From: Bacillota bacterium
GTDB lineage: Bacteria; Bacillota; Clostridia; Tissierellales; Peptoniphilaceae
DNA length: 64,000 bases
Reading direction: 5' to 3'
Assembly: GCA_023443025.1 (NCBI GenBank)
Contig: JAEZWM010000078.1
Location: forward strand, 1-64,000
The position numbers and the translations under genes were made by a program. Of this stretch, positions 1 to 8,102 are shown piece by piece. The notes below the pieces were generated by a model that worked only from the letters and a program-made list of their open reading frames with translations, was not told the origin of the DNA and ran no database searches. Within the stretch, counting starts at the first letter, position 1; every line of letters begins with the position of its first letter.

Positions 1-425
1 CCGCTACGTGTGATGCAAGGCATGTACAATCAGTTTCCATAATATAATATTATCTTTAATTCCATAGAAAGTGCATGGTTTAGGTGATTTATGGAAAGGC
101 GAATCAGAGTTCGCCCCTACGTCTAACTCGAGAAGTTTCTTCTCGTTTAATACAAAAATGTTTTTCGTAGGGGAAGTGCCCTCAGTTCCATTCCATATCT
201 CTTTATCTTTATTTAATATAAATCTCTTTGAAAGAAATGTTCGGAGTAATTCGTTTGTCGTGTCTATGCTTTAATCAAGCGTAAATAGCAATGTGGGAAT
301 CGCTGCTACATGTACTTCTCACTTCTTACTTCTATTCCTAGTATACCATAAACTGTATCCGAATCTTTTTTTGATTTCGAGGATTTCGTGAAGAATTATG
401 AATAATATTTACCAATCTTTATCTA
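1..425. other. Upstream intergenic region without a supported gene
   Basis: I see no convincing gene here. A 67-codon plus-strand frame (71-274) has no ribosome site and no recognisable composition. The stretch contains nested inverted repeats at 98-173: an inner hairpin CGAGAAG-TTT-CTTCTCG (129-145), an outer pair CCCCTACG/CGTAGGGG (114-121 and 166-173), and GGCGAA/TTCGCC (98-103 and 110-115). It may be the 3' end or terminator region of a gene left of the window, or a small structured intergenic repeat. Confidence 0.4.
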
Positions 426-456
426 TTGAACTTTAGCACTCTATATGTTAATATAG
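426..456 (+). promoter_or_regulatory. azlCD promoter with overlapping palindrome
   Basis: A -35-like TTGAAC (426-431) is followed after 17 bp by a -10-like TAATAT (449-454). The palindrome CTATAT-GTTA-ATATAG (441-456) sits directly on the -10 and could be an operator for an unidentified repressor. The first start codon is about 30 bp downstream. Seen in sequence; the regulatory role is inferred. Confidence 0.55.
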
Positions 457-484
457 TCTGAATATCGTTTAGGGAAGTGATGTA

Positions 485-1177
485 ATGAAATCATTGAAAT
501 TTGCACTAAAATCAATTATTCCAATTACCTTTTCATATCTTTTTGTAGGGATTGCTTTTGGTATTATGATTTCAGAAAAGGATATGTCATTTTTTTTGCT
601 TTTTGCTGCCAGTACCTTTATATACGCAGGTTCGATGCAGATAGTGCTTTTGTCACTGATGACTTCAAATGTTTCAATATTTGTAGTAGCTGTTATGACC
701 TTTGTAATCAATTCCAGACATATGTTTTATGGGATTGGTTTTATTGAAAAATTCAAGAAAATGGGCAAAAAGTATCCATATATGATAGTCACTCTTACAG
801 ATGAAACTTATTCCGTCATGTGTAATATTGAGTACCCGGAAGATGTTGATGAACAGAGTGTTGATTTTTATATTGCTTTTATCATGCATATGCTGTGGAT
901 AGCAAGCTCTGTAGCAGGCTATCTCTTTGGAGCCAGTATTCCATTTGATTTAACCGGAATTGAGTTTTCTGCCGTTACCTTCTTCGTATGTGTTGTAGTC
1001 AGCCAGTGGATGGGAGCTAAAAACCATACGCCCACTATTATTGGATTTATTGCTGCCATGACACTATTATTAATTATAGGACCGGACAGCTTTATATTGC
1101 CGGCACTTACGACCAGTTTAATAATATTATTTATTATCAGACCATATATAGAAAGAACATTGAGGGAAAGACCATGA
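485..1177 (+). CDS. azlC: AzlC-family branched-chain amino acid exporter, large subunit
   Basis: A 230-residue polytopic membrane protein of the AzlC family (large subunit of LIV-E-type amino-acid exporters). The N-terminal part, with a GIAFG segment and then the YAGSMQ and NSRHMFYG segments, is characteristic of the family. The length is normal. The start is preceded by an AGGGAAGTG ribosome site. The 3' end overlaps the next gene by 4 bp (ATGA), so the two subunits are translationally coupled. In characterised members AzlCD exports branched-chain amino acids or analogues such as azaleucine; the substrate here is not shown by the sequence. A palindrome on the -10 suggests control by a repressor, but none is encoded alongside. 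Confidence 0.9.
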   Translation: MKSLKFALKSIIPITFSYLFVGIAFGIMISEKDMSFFLLFAASTFIYAGSMQIVLLSLMTSNVSIFVVAVMTFVINSRHMFYGIGFIEKFKKMGKKYPYMIVTLTDETYSVMCNIEYPEDVDEQSVDFYIAFIMHMLWIASSVAGYLFGASIPFDLTGIEFSAVTFFVCVVVSQWMGAKNHTPTIIGFIAAMTLLLIIGPDSFILPALTTSLIILFIIRPYIERTLRERP

Positions 1178-1494
1178 CGACATCATATTCATATTTAATA
1201 ATAGCTGTAGTTGCAATAGTAACAGCCTTTACTAGAGCTGTACCATTTTTACTCTTTGCAGGAAGAAAAGAACTACCCGGCATAGTAGTCTATTTAGGTT
1301 CAGTACTGCCACAGGCCATAATGATCATACTTGTTGTCTACAGCCTGAGAAATCTAAATTTTACTACAAAGCCATATGGACTACCGGAAATCCTAGCCAT
1401 ACTAATAACCGTACTCTTTCAATATAAAAAGAAAAACACCATCCTCAGCATGACTGTAGGAACGGTGCTTTATATGCTTATGATTAGAATTTAA
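1174..1494 (+). CDS. azlD: AzlD-family branched-chain amino acid exporter, small subunit
   Basis: A 106-residue protein with about four hydrophobic segments. It matches AzlD, the small partner required for AzlC-dependent export: an early TRAVPFLLF segment is followed by a proline-containing helix near SVLPQAIM. Its start overlaps the azlC stop (ATGA) and a GAGGGAAAG ribosome site lies inside azlC. The stop codon is inside the 5' arm of a convergent bidirectional terminator. Identification as the AzlC partner is secure from size, topology and position. Confidence 0.88.
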   Translation: MTTSYSYLIIAVVAIVTAFTRAVPFLLFAGRKELPGIVVYLGSVLPQAIMIILVVYSLRNLNFTTKPYGLPEILAILITVLFQYKKKNTILSMTVGTVLYMLMIRI

Positions 1495-1519
1495 TAGAGC
1501 TACTTAAGCTCTATTAAAT
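1489..1519. terminator. Bidirectional terminator between azlD and sixA
   Basis: A perfect 13-bp inverted repeat (1489-1501 with 1507-1519) encloses a 5-nt loop (ACTTA). It contains the stop codons of both convergent genes. The AT-rich stem ends give U-rich tails in both directions. Confidence 0.8.
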
Positions 1520-1976
1520 CACTCATACTTTTAATTCTTTTGTACTGGATAAACTTGCCATTCTCAGGAGAATTTTTATCAAATTCTATCTCCACCATGG
1601 CTCCTTTTTTTATTTCAATTTCTTCACCTGTCAGTTGAAATGTCCATACTGATAGACTTGGTTCATGACCTACTACGACAACATTTTTATCTTGTTTACT
1701 TAACTCGCTAATCAGGTATTCTACTCTACCGTTAGCAATAAAATCGTGTTCTGTATATTCATAGTCACTTACATATTTAATAAGGATCTCAGCGGTTTCC
1801 TGTGCTCTTTTTAAAGGTGAAGACCAAATCAGTACCTTATCATCACCCAAGTACTTTCCAAAGTATGGAAGGTTCTCTTCGAGTTTCTCTATGCCTTCCT
1901 CCGTTAAATACCTTTCAGCATCCGGCATCGTGCCTCTTTCAACCGCCTTGCCATGTCTTAGAAAAAACAGTTTCAT
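1500..1976 (-). CDS. sixA: SixA-like histidine phosphatase
   Basis: A 158-residue protein of the histidine phosphatase (phosphoglycerate mutase-like) superfamily. The N-terminal LRHGKA motif carries the catalytic RHG, SSPLKRAQETA supplies the second Arg, and VVGHEPSL the second catalytic His. Length and motif order fit SixA-type phosphohistidine phosphatases, although small acid-phosphatase relatives cannot be excluded. The start chosen is the ATG at 1976, because AAGGAGG lies just before it; an in-frame ATG 13 codons upstream lacks such a site. It follows the hydrolase gene by 26 bp and is probably co-transcribed with it. Confidence 0.82.
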   Translation of the reverse strand: MKLFFLRHGKAVERGTMPDAERYLTEEGIEKLEENLPYFGKYLGDDKVLIWSSPLKRAQETAEILIKYVSDYEYTEHDFIANGRVEYLISELSKQDKNVVVVGHEPSLSVWTFQLTGEEIEIKKGAMVEIEFDKNSPENGKFIQYKRIKSMSDLIELK

Positions 1977-2002
1977 TCTTTGCCTCCTTCGTTTATACTT
2001 AA

Positions 2003-2944
2003 CTATACACTCCATTTATAAGTGCAAAGCTTCTTCTCAAAGTTTATCGAATGCCTTTCATCATGATTTTCTATATCGTCGAAAGAAAGCGTATAAACAG
2101 ATGTGTTTGTATGGTTTCTTGCCGTTAGAATCTTGTTATTTACATCATATGCACAGATGTATCTGGTATAGGTGTGATCATGTGCTCCTCTTAGTTTTAC
2201 GAATCCTCTTGGCATTTTGAGGGGTTCCAGTATGGAGTACGTGTTTTCAAGTGCTTCAATCGAGTTTTTTGCTTCGTGATGCGTTGCATTAAGGTAAAAT
2301 GCTTTTATAAATCTACTTGTTGGGTCGTATCCGCCCGGTAGGTTCTTAACCGGATTAAAAGCATCGAGATTATCTGGATCCATTACTTTCTTTAATCTCT
2401 TTTCATGTCTATAAAATGATGGTGAATTTGTCATGACATCATATGGATTTCTAACTACTGTAAGCTTTTTTGAAATAGGCTCTATTATGACCGAGTCACC
2501 GCTCCCATCTACAAACATATGGTGGAAAGACGGACAGATTACAGGTTGTCCATTCGAGTCTCGTGTACTGATGTGTATATTATCTATATCTTCAACAAGT
2601 TCTTGTACTGACTTGTAATTTCCAAGTGCGTAATTCATAAAGTCCAGTGCTGAAATATTCTCATATCCGGCCATTACTTCATTGTAATATGGATTAAATA
2701 TTTTAAATGCATTGGTGCATCCTACCAGTCCATGTTCATTAACTCCATCCTTAAGTGGGTTGTGATCATGGAAGCATATTCCCATCATCTTGTATTTATT
2801 TTTAAGCGGCTTACCGTATAAATCATCTGCATAATGATAGTCTCTTGGTAGATATAAGACATTGAAGTCAACAGGATGTTCATAGTCCATGTTCCTTCCT
2901 AGAATGCTGCCACCATCATATCTAAAAATAATTGTAGTACACAT
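2003..2944 (-). CDS. Choloylglycine hydrolase family (bile salt hydrolase / penicillin V acylase-like)
   Basis: A 313-residue Ntn-hydrolase of the linear-amide C-N hydrolase family. Cys2 directly after the initiator Met is the expected nucleophile, exposed after Met removal. Arg17 and Asp20 (GRNMDY) match the conserved catalytic Arg/Asp, and the TNSPSF segment carries the oxyanion-hole Asn. The length matches bile salt hydrolases and penicillin V acylases (about 315-330). No signal peptide is seen, so it is cytoplasmic. Whether it acts on conjugated bile salts, N-acyl homoserine lactones or other amides cannot be decided from sequence. A gut or host-associated lifestyle would fit bile salt hydrolase, but this is inference. 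sixA follows in the same direction. Confidence 0.85.
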   Translation of the reverse strand: MCTTIIFRYDGGSILGRNMDYEHPVDFNVLYLPRDYHYADDLYGKPLKNKYKMMGICFHDHNPLKDGVNEHGLVGCTNAFKIFNPYYNEVMAGYENISALDFMNYALGNYKSVQELVEDIDNIHISTRDSNGQPVICPSFHHMFVDGSGDSVIIEPISKKLTVVRNPYDVMTNSPSFYRHEKRLKKVMDPDNLDAFNPVKNLPGGYDPTSRFIKAFYLNATHHEAKNSIEALENTYSILEPLKMPRGFVKLRGAHDHTYTRYICAYDVNNKILTARNHTNTSVYTLSFDDIENHDERHSINFEKKLCTYKWSV

Positions 2945-3023
2945 AATATCTCCAATCTTGTATATCTCTTATCTTTAATTATAGTTGTTAAATACCTTTT
3001 AATCAAACAAGGTTTTTTATGTA

Positions 3024-3068
3024 CAAAAAAAGACTTATTAGACAGCTAGCTCGCCTCTTACTAAGTCT
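3024..3068 (-). terminator. Terminator of the pst-pho operon
   Basis: On the minus strand an AGACTTA/TAAGTCT stem (3062-3068 with 3031-3037) encloses a longer imperfect hairpin and is followed by seven T residues (3024-3030). It begins 3 bp past the phoR stop. Confidence 0.7.
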
Positions 3069-3070
3069 CT

Positions 3071-4285
3071 TTAAACTTCTTTATACTTTGGTAATTTAAT
3101 TGTGAATTTCGATCCCTTTCTAAGCTCACTCTCAAGATCTATGTCTCCACCATGCATTTTAACTATATGCTTAACCAGTGCAAGACCAAGTCCTGTTCCG
3201 GTTTTTTTACCGTCACTACGCTTGACCATGAAGAATCTTTCGAATACTCTTTCTTGATCTTCCTTAGAAATTCCAATTCCATCGTCTTTTACAACTATAA
3301 TTACATCGCTTGTTCCGTCTTTTATATCTATATAGACATTCCCTCCGGAATAATTATACTTGATCGCATTACTTATTAGATTAGAAACAAGTTCTATAAT
3401 AAGTTTTTTATCAGCTTCAATTTTTGCGTTTTCTCCGCTTAGATTAAGGTTTATCTCTTCACTCTTAGCGTATAGACTCATATCCTCCACGATATTTGAA
3501 ACGCATTCATACAAATCAAACTCTTCGTATTTTACTTGATCTCTACTGGCGGAGTCATATTTTGAAAGGGTTAAAATCTCATCAATAAGTCTTAGTAACC
3601 TGTTTCCCTCATCATGGATTACACTTGCAAATTTTATCGTATCTTCACCGCTTGCCATGCCACTTAAAATCATCTCTGCATATCCGTTAATGCTTGTCAG
3701 AGGAGTTTTAAGTTCATGAGTTACATTTGCAGTGAACTCTCTTCTTCTTTGCTCCGCTTCAATCAGATTTGCTATAGACTTTTCTAAATCTACCTTTTTT
3801 ACTCCATCAATATTTAAGAGCGGCTTTATCTGATCAAAGACTGCTTCCGGATCACCTTCGCTGCTTTCTCCTGATAGAATATCGGTGATTACACTGGACA
3901 TTCTTTCCACAGGTTTTAATGCACTTAAGATTCTCTTTTCATTGTAATAACGCATCAAGAATAGAAGTAGTATTGAGGCGGTGCCAACTATTACTACTCC
4001 AAATACCCCAATTTTGATAAATTTAGAGTTGTCACGGTAGATATAAAATGTCTGTCCTTCACTATCTATAGCTTTTTCAAGATATCCTTCTACTTCGTCT
4101 TTAGATATGATAAAACCAGATGCAGATATTTGATCGCCTTTGATATCCATTGACTTGACTTGTTCGGCTAGCTCTCTTGAACTCATACTATAAACTGACT
4201 TTGTAAACAATACAGTTATTAAAATGCAGATTACAAAAGTGGCGATAATAAAAGTGTATACGGATCTAGATAATTTTCTATCCAT
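3071..4285 (-). CDS. phoR: PhoR-like phosphate sensor histidine kinase
   Basis: A 404-residue membrane histidine kinase. TM1 is at about residues 10-30, with a small extracytoplasmic domain (31-90) and TM2 (90-112). The dimerisation domain has the phospho-acceptor His190 in VTHELKTPL, followed by an ATPase domain with N-box (SNLISNAIKYN), G1 (KDDGIGI) and G2 (GTGLGLALVKH). It is the last gene of the pst-pho operon, one base downstream of the regulator gene, so PhoR sensing of PstSCAB/PhoU status is a strong inference. The extracytoplasmic domain is short (about 60 residues) compared with B. subtilis PhoR. Confidence 0.9.
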   Translation of the reverse strand: MDRKLSRSVYTFIIATFVICILITVLFTKSVYSMSSRELAEQVKSMDIKGDQISASGFIISKDEVEGYLEKAIDSEGQTFYIYRDNSKFIKIGVFGVVIVGTASILLLFLMRYYNEKRILSALKPVERMSSVITDILSGESSEGDPEAVFDQIKPLLNIDGVKKVDLEKSIANLIEAEQRRREFTANVTHELKTPLTSINGYAEMILSGMASGEDTIKFASVIHDEGNRLLRLIDEILTLSKYDSASRDQVKYEEFDLYECVSNIVEDMSLYAKSEEINLNLSGENAKIEADKKLIIELVSNLISNAIKYNYSGGNVYIDIKDGTSDVIIVVKDDGIGISKEDQERVFERFFMVKRSDGKKTGTGLGLALVKHIVKMHGGDIDLESELRKGSKFTIKLPKYKEV

Positions 4286-4286
4286 A

Positions 4287-4967
4287 TTAATCGCCTACCT
4301 TATAACCAACATTCCTTACAGTAATTATTTTTTCTCCGGCACTTTTGAGTTTTTGTCTTAAAGTCCTAATGTGAACATCTACAGTTCTACTTTCTCCTTG
4401 ATAGTCAAATCCCCAAACGGCACTCATTATCTTATCTCTTGTAAGCACTATGCCTTGATTTATTATAAGGAAATTTAATAGCTCAAACTCTTTAAAAGTA
4501 AGCTCTACAATCTCTCCGGAAACTTCTACGGTCCTTTTTTGTAGATCCATTCTAATATTTTCAAATTCTACAATTTCTTCTTGTTTTTCGGTACTGTCAA
4601 CGCTTCGTCTCAAGACGGCTTTAATTCTTGATATTAGCTCCATTACTCCAAAAGGCTTAGTGATGTAATCATCAGCACCCATATCCAGTCCTCTTACTTT
4701 GTCATATTCTGCTGACTTTGCTGTTAGCATAATGACAGGTATGTTTTCTGTGTTAGGATTGGATCTTATCTTGCTTAAAATGGTGTATCCATCATCCCCA
4801 TCAAGCATTATATCAAGCACAAATAAGACCGGTACTTCACTTTCCAGTCTTTTGTATAAATCTTCCGCATTTTCAAACCCAACAGCTTCATACCCACTGG
4901 ATTTGAGTGCATATACTATGAGCTCTTTTATGTTTCGATCATCTTCAACTATAAAGATCTTATCCAT
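4287..4967 (-). CDS. phoP: PhoP/PhoB response regulator (OmpR family)
   Basis: A 226-residue response regulator. The receiver domain has the acidic pocket EDD (8-10), phospho-acceptor Asp52 (LDIML) and Lys104 (TKPF). It is followed by an OmpR-type winged helix (RTVDVHIRTLRQKL near the C-terminus). It lies between phoU and phoR, so it is the DNA-binding partner of PhoR. The likely target is the TTTACA direct repeats upstream of pstS, which makes the operon autoregulated. Confidence 0.92.
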   Translation of the reverse strand: MDKIFIVEDDRNIKELIVYALKSSGYEAVGFENAEDLYKRLESEVPVLFVLDIMLDGDDGYTILSKIRSNPNTENIPVIMLTAKSAEYDKVRGLDMGADDYITKPFGVMELISRIKAVLRRSVDSTEKQEEIVEFENIRMDLQKRTVEVSGEIVELTFKEFELLNFLIINQGIVLTRDKIMSAVWGFDYQGESRTVDVHIRTLRQKLKSAGEKIITVRNVGYKVGD

Positions 4968-4987
4968 TAAGTCACTTCCTGTTATGT

Positions 4988-5620
4988 TTATATTTCGATG
5001 TTGTAATTTAGAGTTAATGCAATCCTTTCAGAATGATCAGCTATTCTTTCTAAATATTTTGAAATCATAAGTATATCTATGAGCTTAGCTGAATCTTCAT
5101 CACTACTTCTTAACTTTTCAATTATTTCCATTTTAACAAGGTTAAAATACTCATCGATTGAATCTTCGTTTACAACCACAAGATTAGCAAGTTCCGGATC
5201 ACTGTTTGTATAAGCAACCACAGCATTTCTTAGGTTTTCAACAGTCAAACTGCTCATCTTTTCGAGATTCTCAATATGAGGTACATCCTTGGTTTCATAC
5301 ATCATCAGCACTATTTCAGCTATGTCTGATGTTTGTCTACCAATTCTTCCCATGTGAGATCCTACCTTCATCGCTTGCGAGATAAACTTTAAATCGCCTG
5401 CAACAGGTTGCTGCTTCATTATTAGTTTAACACATCTGTTCTCTATTTGTCTTTCTAGCTGTATTATATCAGATTCATTGTCTTTTACGCCAGTAGCAAG
5501 ATCCAGGTCTCCATTTTTCAACGCTATCATACAATTGGCCAATGCTTCTGATATAAAAGCACCCATCTCGCGAAGTTCGCCTTTTAACTTTGTTAATTGT
5601 TTTTCGTAAATTATTCTCAT
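4988..5620 (-). CDS. phoU: Phosphate transport regulator PhoU
   Basis: A 210-residue all-helical protein with two PhoU repeats, each containing the acidic metal-binding helix (ESDIIQLERQIENRC near 48-62; NEDSIDEYFNLVKMEI near 150-165). PhoU links the transporter to PhoR and keeps the kinase off when phosphate is plentiful. It sits 11 bp after pstB in the standard pstSCAB-phoU order. The length is normal. Confidence 0.93.
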   Translation of the reverse strand: MRIIYEKQLTKLKGELREMGAFISEALANCMIALKNGDLDLATGVKDNESDIIQLERQIENRCVKLIMKQQPVAGDLKFISQAMKVGSHMGRIGRQTSDIAEIVLMMYETKDVPHIENLEKMSSLTVENLRNAVVAYTNSDPELANLVVVNEDSIDEYFNLVKMEIIEKLRSSDEDSAKLIDILMISKYLERIADHSERIALTLNYNIEI

Positions 5621-5631
5621 TGTCGCTCCTC

Positions 5632-6381
5632 CTAACCAAATCTTCCTGTTATATAGTTCTCAGTTCTTTCGTCTTGAGGTGAAGAAAAGATTTTGTCGGT
5701 TGGTGCATACTCTATGAGATTCCCTAGAAGGAAAAATCCCGTTTTGTCAGAAACCCTAGCAGCTTGTTGCATATTATGTGTAACAATTACTATTGTATAC
5801 TGCTTTTTAAGTTCGTCAAGTAAGTCCTCAATTTTTGATGTAGAGATAGGATCCAGAGCAGATGTAGGCTCATCCAAAAGCAATACTTCCGGATCGACTG
5901 CAAGAGCTCTTGCAATACATATTCTCTGCTGCTGACCACCGGAAAGAGATATAGCCGATTTCTTTAAATCGTCTTTTACTTCATCCCAGATAGCTGCATT
6001 TTTTAGACTCTGCTCTACAATTTGATCGAGGCTTTTTCTATCTTTAACACCATGTGTTCTTGGCCCGAAAGCAATATTATCATATATCGACATTGGGAAT
6101 GGGTTTGGTTTTTGAAATACCATTCCAACTCGTTTTCTTAAATCAAAAACATCTGTATCAGTCCATATATCAGCACCATCCAATAGGATGTTACCTTCTT
6201 TTTTAAAGCTTTCAACTAAATCATTCATTCTGTTTATACTTCTTAAAAGTGTAGACTTACCACATCCCGAAGGACCAATAAAAGCTGTAATTTCATTTGC
6301 TTCAATGTCCATGTCTATATTATTGATGGCTTTAAAATCGCCATAATATGAATTAAAATTCTTTATCTCAATTTTACTCAT
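5632..6381 (-). CDS. pstB: Phosphate ABC transporter ATP-binding protein PstB
   Basis: A 249-residue ATPase. Walker A is GPSGCGKST, the signature is LSGGQQQR, Walker B is LLLDEPTSALDP, and the H-loop is THNMQQAARVSD. The NSYYGDF and NRMNDLV segments are PstB-specific. The ATG at 6381 is preferred: an upstream GTG at 6390 overlaps the purine-rich GGTGGAG that serves as ribosome site. The 5' end overlaps pstA by 8 bp. Confidence 0.95.
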   Translation of the reverse strand: MSKIEIKNFNSYYGDFKAINNIDMDIEANEITAFIGPSGCGKSTLLRSINRMNDLVESFKKEGNILLDGADIWTDTDVFDLRKRVGMVFQKPNPFPMSIYDNIAFGPRTHGVKDRKSLDQIVEQSLKNAAIWDEVKDDLKKSAISLSGGQQQRICIARALAVDPEVLLLDEPTSALDPISTSKIEDLLDELKKQYTIVIVTHNMQQAARVSDKTGFFLLGNLIEYAPTDKIFSSPQDERTENYITGRFG

Positions 6382-7201
6382 TAACTCCACCTTTACCTAT
6401 TCTTGCAGCTAGTCTTGAAGATACCATGTTGATTATAAGCACTACAATTATTAGTACAACTCCTGCTGCATATGCTTCATTTTTATGCATCCCTTCTCCG
6501 GAAAGAATATACATATGGGTAGATAGTGTTCTACCTGAACTGAAAAGATTTTTGGGAATCCTTGGTGATGTACCTGCTGTAAAAATCAATGCTGCAGTCT
6601 CACCCACTATCCTACCAACTGAAAGTACAATACCTGCTAGGATACCCGGCATTGCAGATGGTACAACAATTCTAAATACTGTTCTAAGATTCATAGCCCC
6701 AAGTCCAAAGCTCGCTTCCCTTAAGTCCTTTGATACTGAAAGCAGTGCTTCTTCTGTACTTGTAATAATTATTGGAAGTATCATGATTGCTAAAGTACAT
6801 GCTCCTGCAAGCACACTATACTTCCATCCTAAAAATGTTACAAAAAACAGAGAACCAAAAAGTCCGTAAACAATTGACGGAATTCCGGCAAGTGTCTGTG
6901 ATGTTAATTTTACGGGCTTGATAAGGAAATTCTTAGAACTAGCATATTCATTTAAATATATAGCAGTTATTATCCCGATTGGCCCTGCCATACATAATGC
7001 TAAAAACACCATCAATACTGTATTTATAATCGCAGGCATCATCGAAAGGTTTGATGAAGAATATTTTAATTCAAACATCTCGGGTCTTAAATGAGGTATG
7101 CCTTTTATAAATAGATCTGACAGGATAAAAATCAAAATCGCAAAAGTTAGAACGGCTCCCGTATATACAATATATTTAAATATTGAACTTTTAAATCTCA
7201 C
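6374..7201 (-). CDS. pstA: Phosphate ABC transporter permease PstA
   Basis: A 275-residue permease with six predicted membrane helices. The cytoplasmic EAA loop (EASFGLGAMNLRTVFRIVVPSAMPGI) contacts PstB, and the QTLAGIPSIVYGLFG segment is typical of PstA/PstC. It overlaps pstC by 4 bp upstream and pstB downstream. With PstC it forms the membrane channel for inorganic phosphate. Confidence 0.94.
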   Translation of the reverse strand: MRFKSSIFKYIVYTGAVLTFAILIFILSDLFIKGIPHLRPEMFELKYSSSNLSMMPAIINTVLMVFLALCMAGPIGIITAIYLNEYASSKNFLIKPVKLTSQTLAGIPSIVYGLFGSLFFVTFLGWKYSVLAGACTLAIMILPIIITSTEEALLSVSKDLREASFGLGAMNLRTVFRIVVPSAMPGILAGIVLSVGRIVGETAALIFTAGTSPRIPKNLFSSGRTLSTHMYILSGEGMHKNEAYAAGVVLIIVVLIINMVSSRLAARIGKGGVNE

Positions 7202-8100
7202 TGTACAGACCTCCTGTTGACCATATTAAATAATACATTTATGATTAGGATGAATATAAAGAGTATCGCACCGGTTGCAAGTAACGCTTCCCTATGAAGA
7301 CCTGCAGCATATGCCATTTCAAGGATTATGTTAGATGTCATAGTCCTTGCCCCTTTTAAAATATTTGTAGGAATGATAGCCTGGTTACCAGCAATCATAA
7401 CTACTGCCATAGTTTCTCCAATCGCTCTACCAACTCCCAAAATCACAGATGATAGCACCCCGGACTTTGCTGCAGGTACAACCACCTTTGCCATTGCGTA
7501 CTCATGAGTAAGCCCTAGAGCTAAAGCACCCTCATAGTAAGATTTTGGCACTGCTCTAATCGCTGCTTCAGATAATCCTATTATAGTTGGGAGTATCATA
7601 ATTCCTAATACCACCATAGCAGTAAAAAGGCTAAGTCCTGAACCACCAAATATCTTTTTAAAGAAAGGTACTATAACCATAAGCGCAAAAAACCCATAGA
7701 CTATGGAAGGAATCCCTGCCATTAGATTCAATGAAGTTTTTAAAAGTTTATAGTATTTTTTATTAGCAAATCCAGCCATGTAAATTGCAGTCATTATTCC
7801 GATTGGCACCCCAATAACTATGGCACCTATCGTTACATAAAAACTTCCTACTATCATAGGAAGGATGCCAAACTTTGGGGGTGTAGCAGTTGGCATCCAC
7901 TTAGTTCCTAGTAAAAACTCTTTAATTCCTATTTTACTTATAGCGGGTATTGCATTTGCAAAGATAAAACCACATATTACAGCAACCGCTAAAATTGAAA
8001 TAGTAGTAATGATAAAGAATAATACTTCAGCTGAATTCTCAATATAGCGCTTACCTTTATTTGATTTTTTATTTGACGCTATCGAATTCAATTCCATCAT
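7198..8100 (-). CDS. pstC: Phosphate ABC transporter permease PstC
   Basis: A 300-residue permease with six predicted helices. It has the conserved LMAGIPSIVYGFFAL segment, an EAA loop (EGALALGLTHEYAMAKVVVPAAKSGV) and the GVGRAIGETMAV helix containing the charged Arg/Glu pair known from PstC. It begins 2 bp after the pstS stop, with AAGGATG inside the pstS 3' end as ribosome site. Two adjacent ATG codons (8100, 8097) are both possible. Confidence 0.94.
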   Translation of the reverse strand: MMELNSIASNKKSNKGKRYIENSAEVLFFIITTISILAVAVICGFIFANAIPAISKIGIKEFLLGTKWMPTATPPKFGILPMIVGSFYVTIGAIVIGVPIGIMTAIYMAGFANKKYYKLLKTSLNLMAGIPSIVYGFFALMVIVPFFKKIFGGSGLSLFTAMVVLGIMILPTIIGLSEAAIRAVPKSYYEGALALGLTHEYAMAKVVVPAAKSGVLSSVILGVGRAIGETMAVVMIAGNQAIIPTNILKGARTMTSNIILEMAYAAGLHREALLATGAILFIFILIINVLFNMVNRRSVQ

Positions 8101-8102
8101 TA

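Noticed and set aside
71..274. 67-codon plus-strand reading frame at the left edge
   Set aside because: No ribosome site, composition not protein-like, and it runs through inverted repeats.
280..484. T-box or other riboswitch before azlC
   Set aside because: No GGUGGUACCGCG-type anti-terminator sequence and no terminator fold; a plain promoter with palindrome explains the region.
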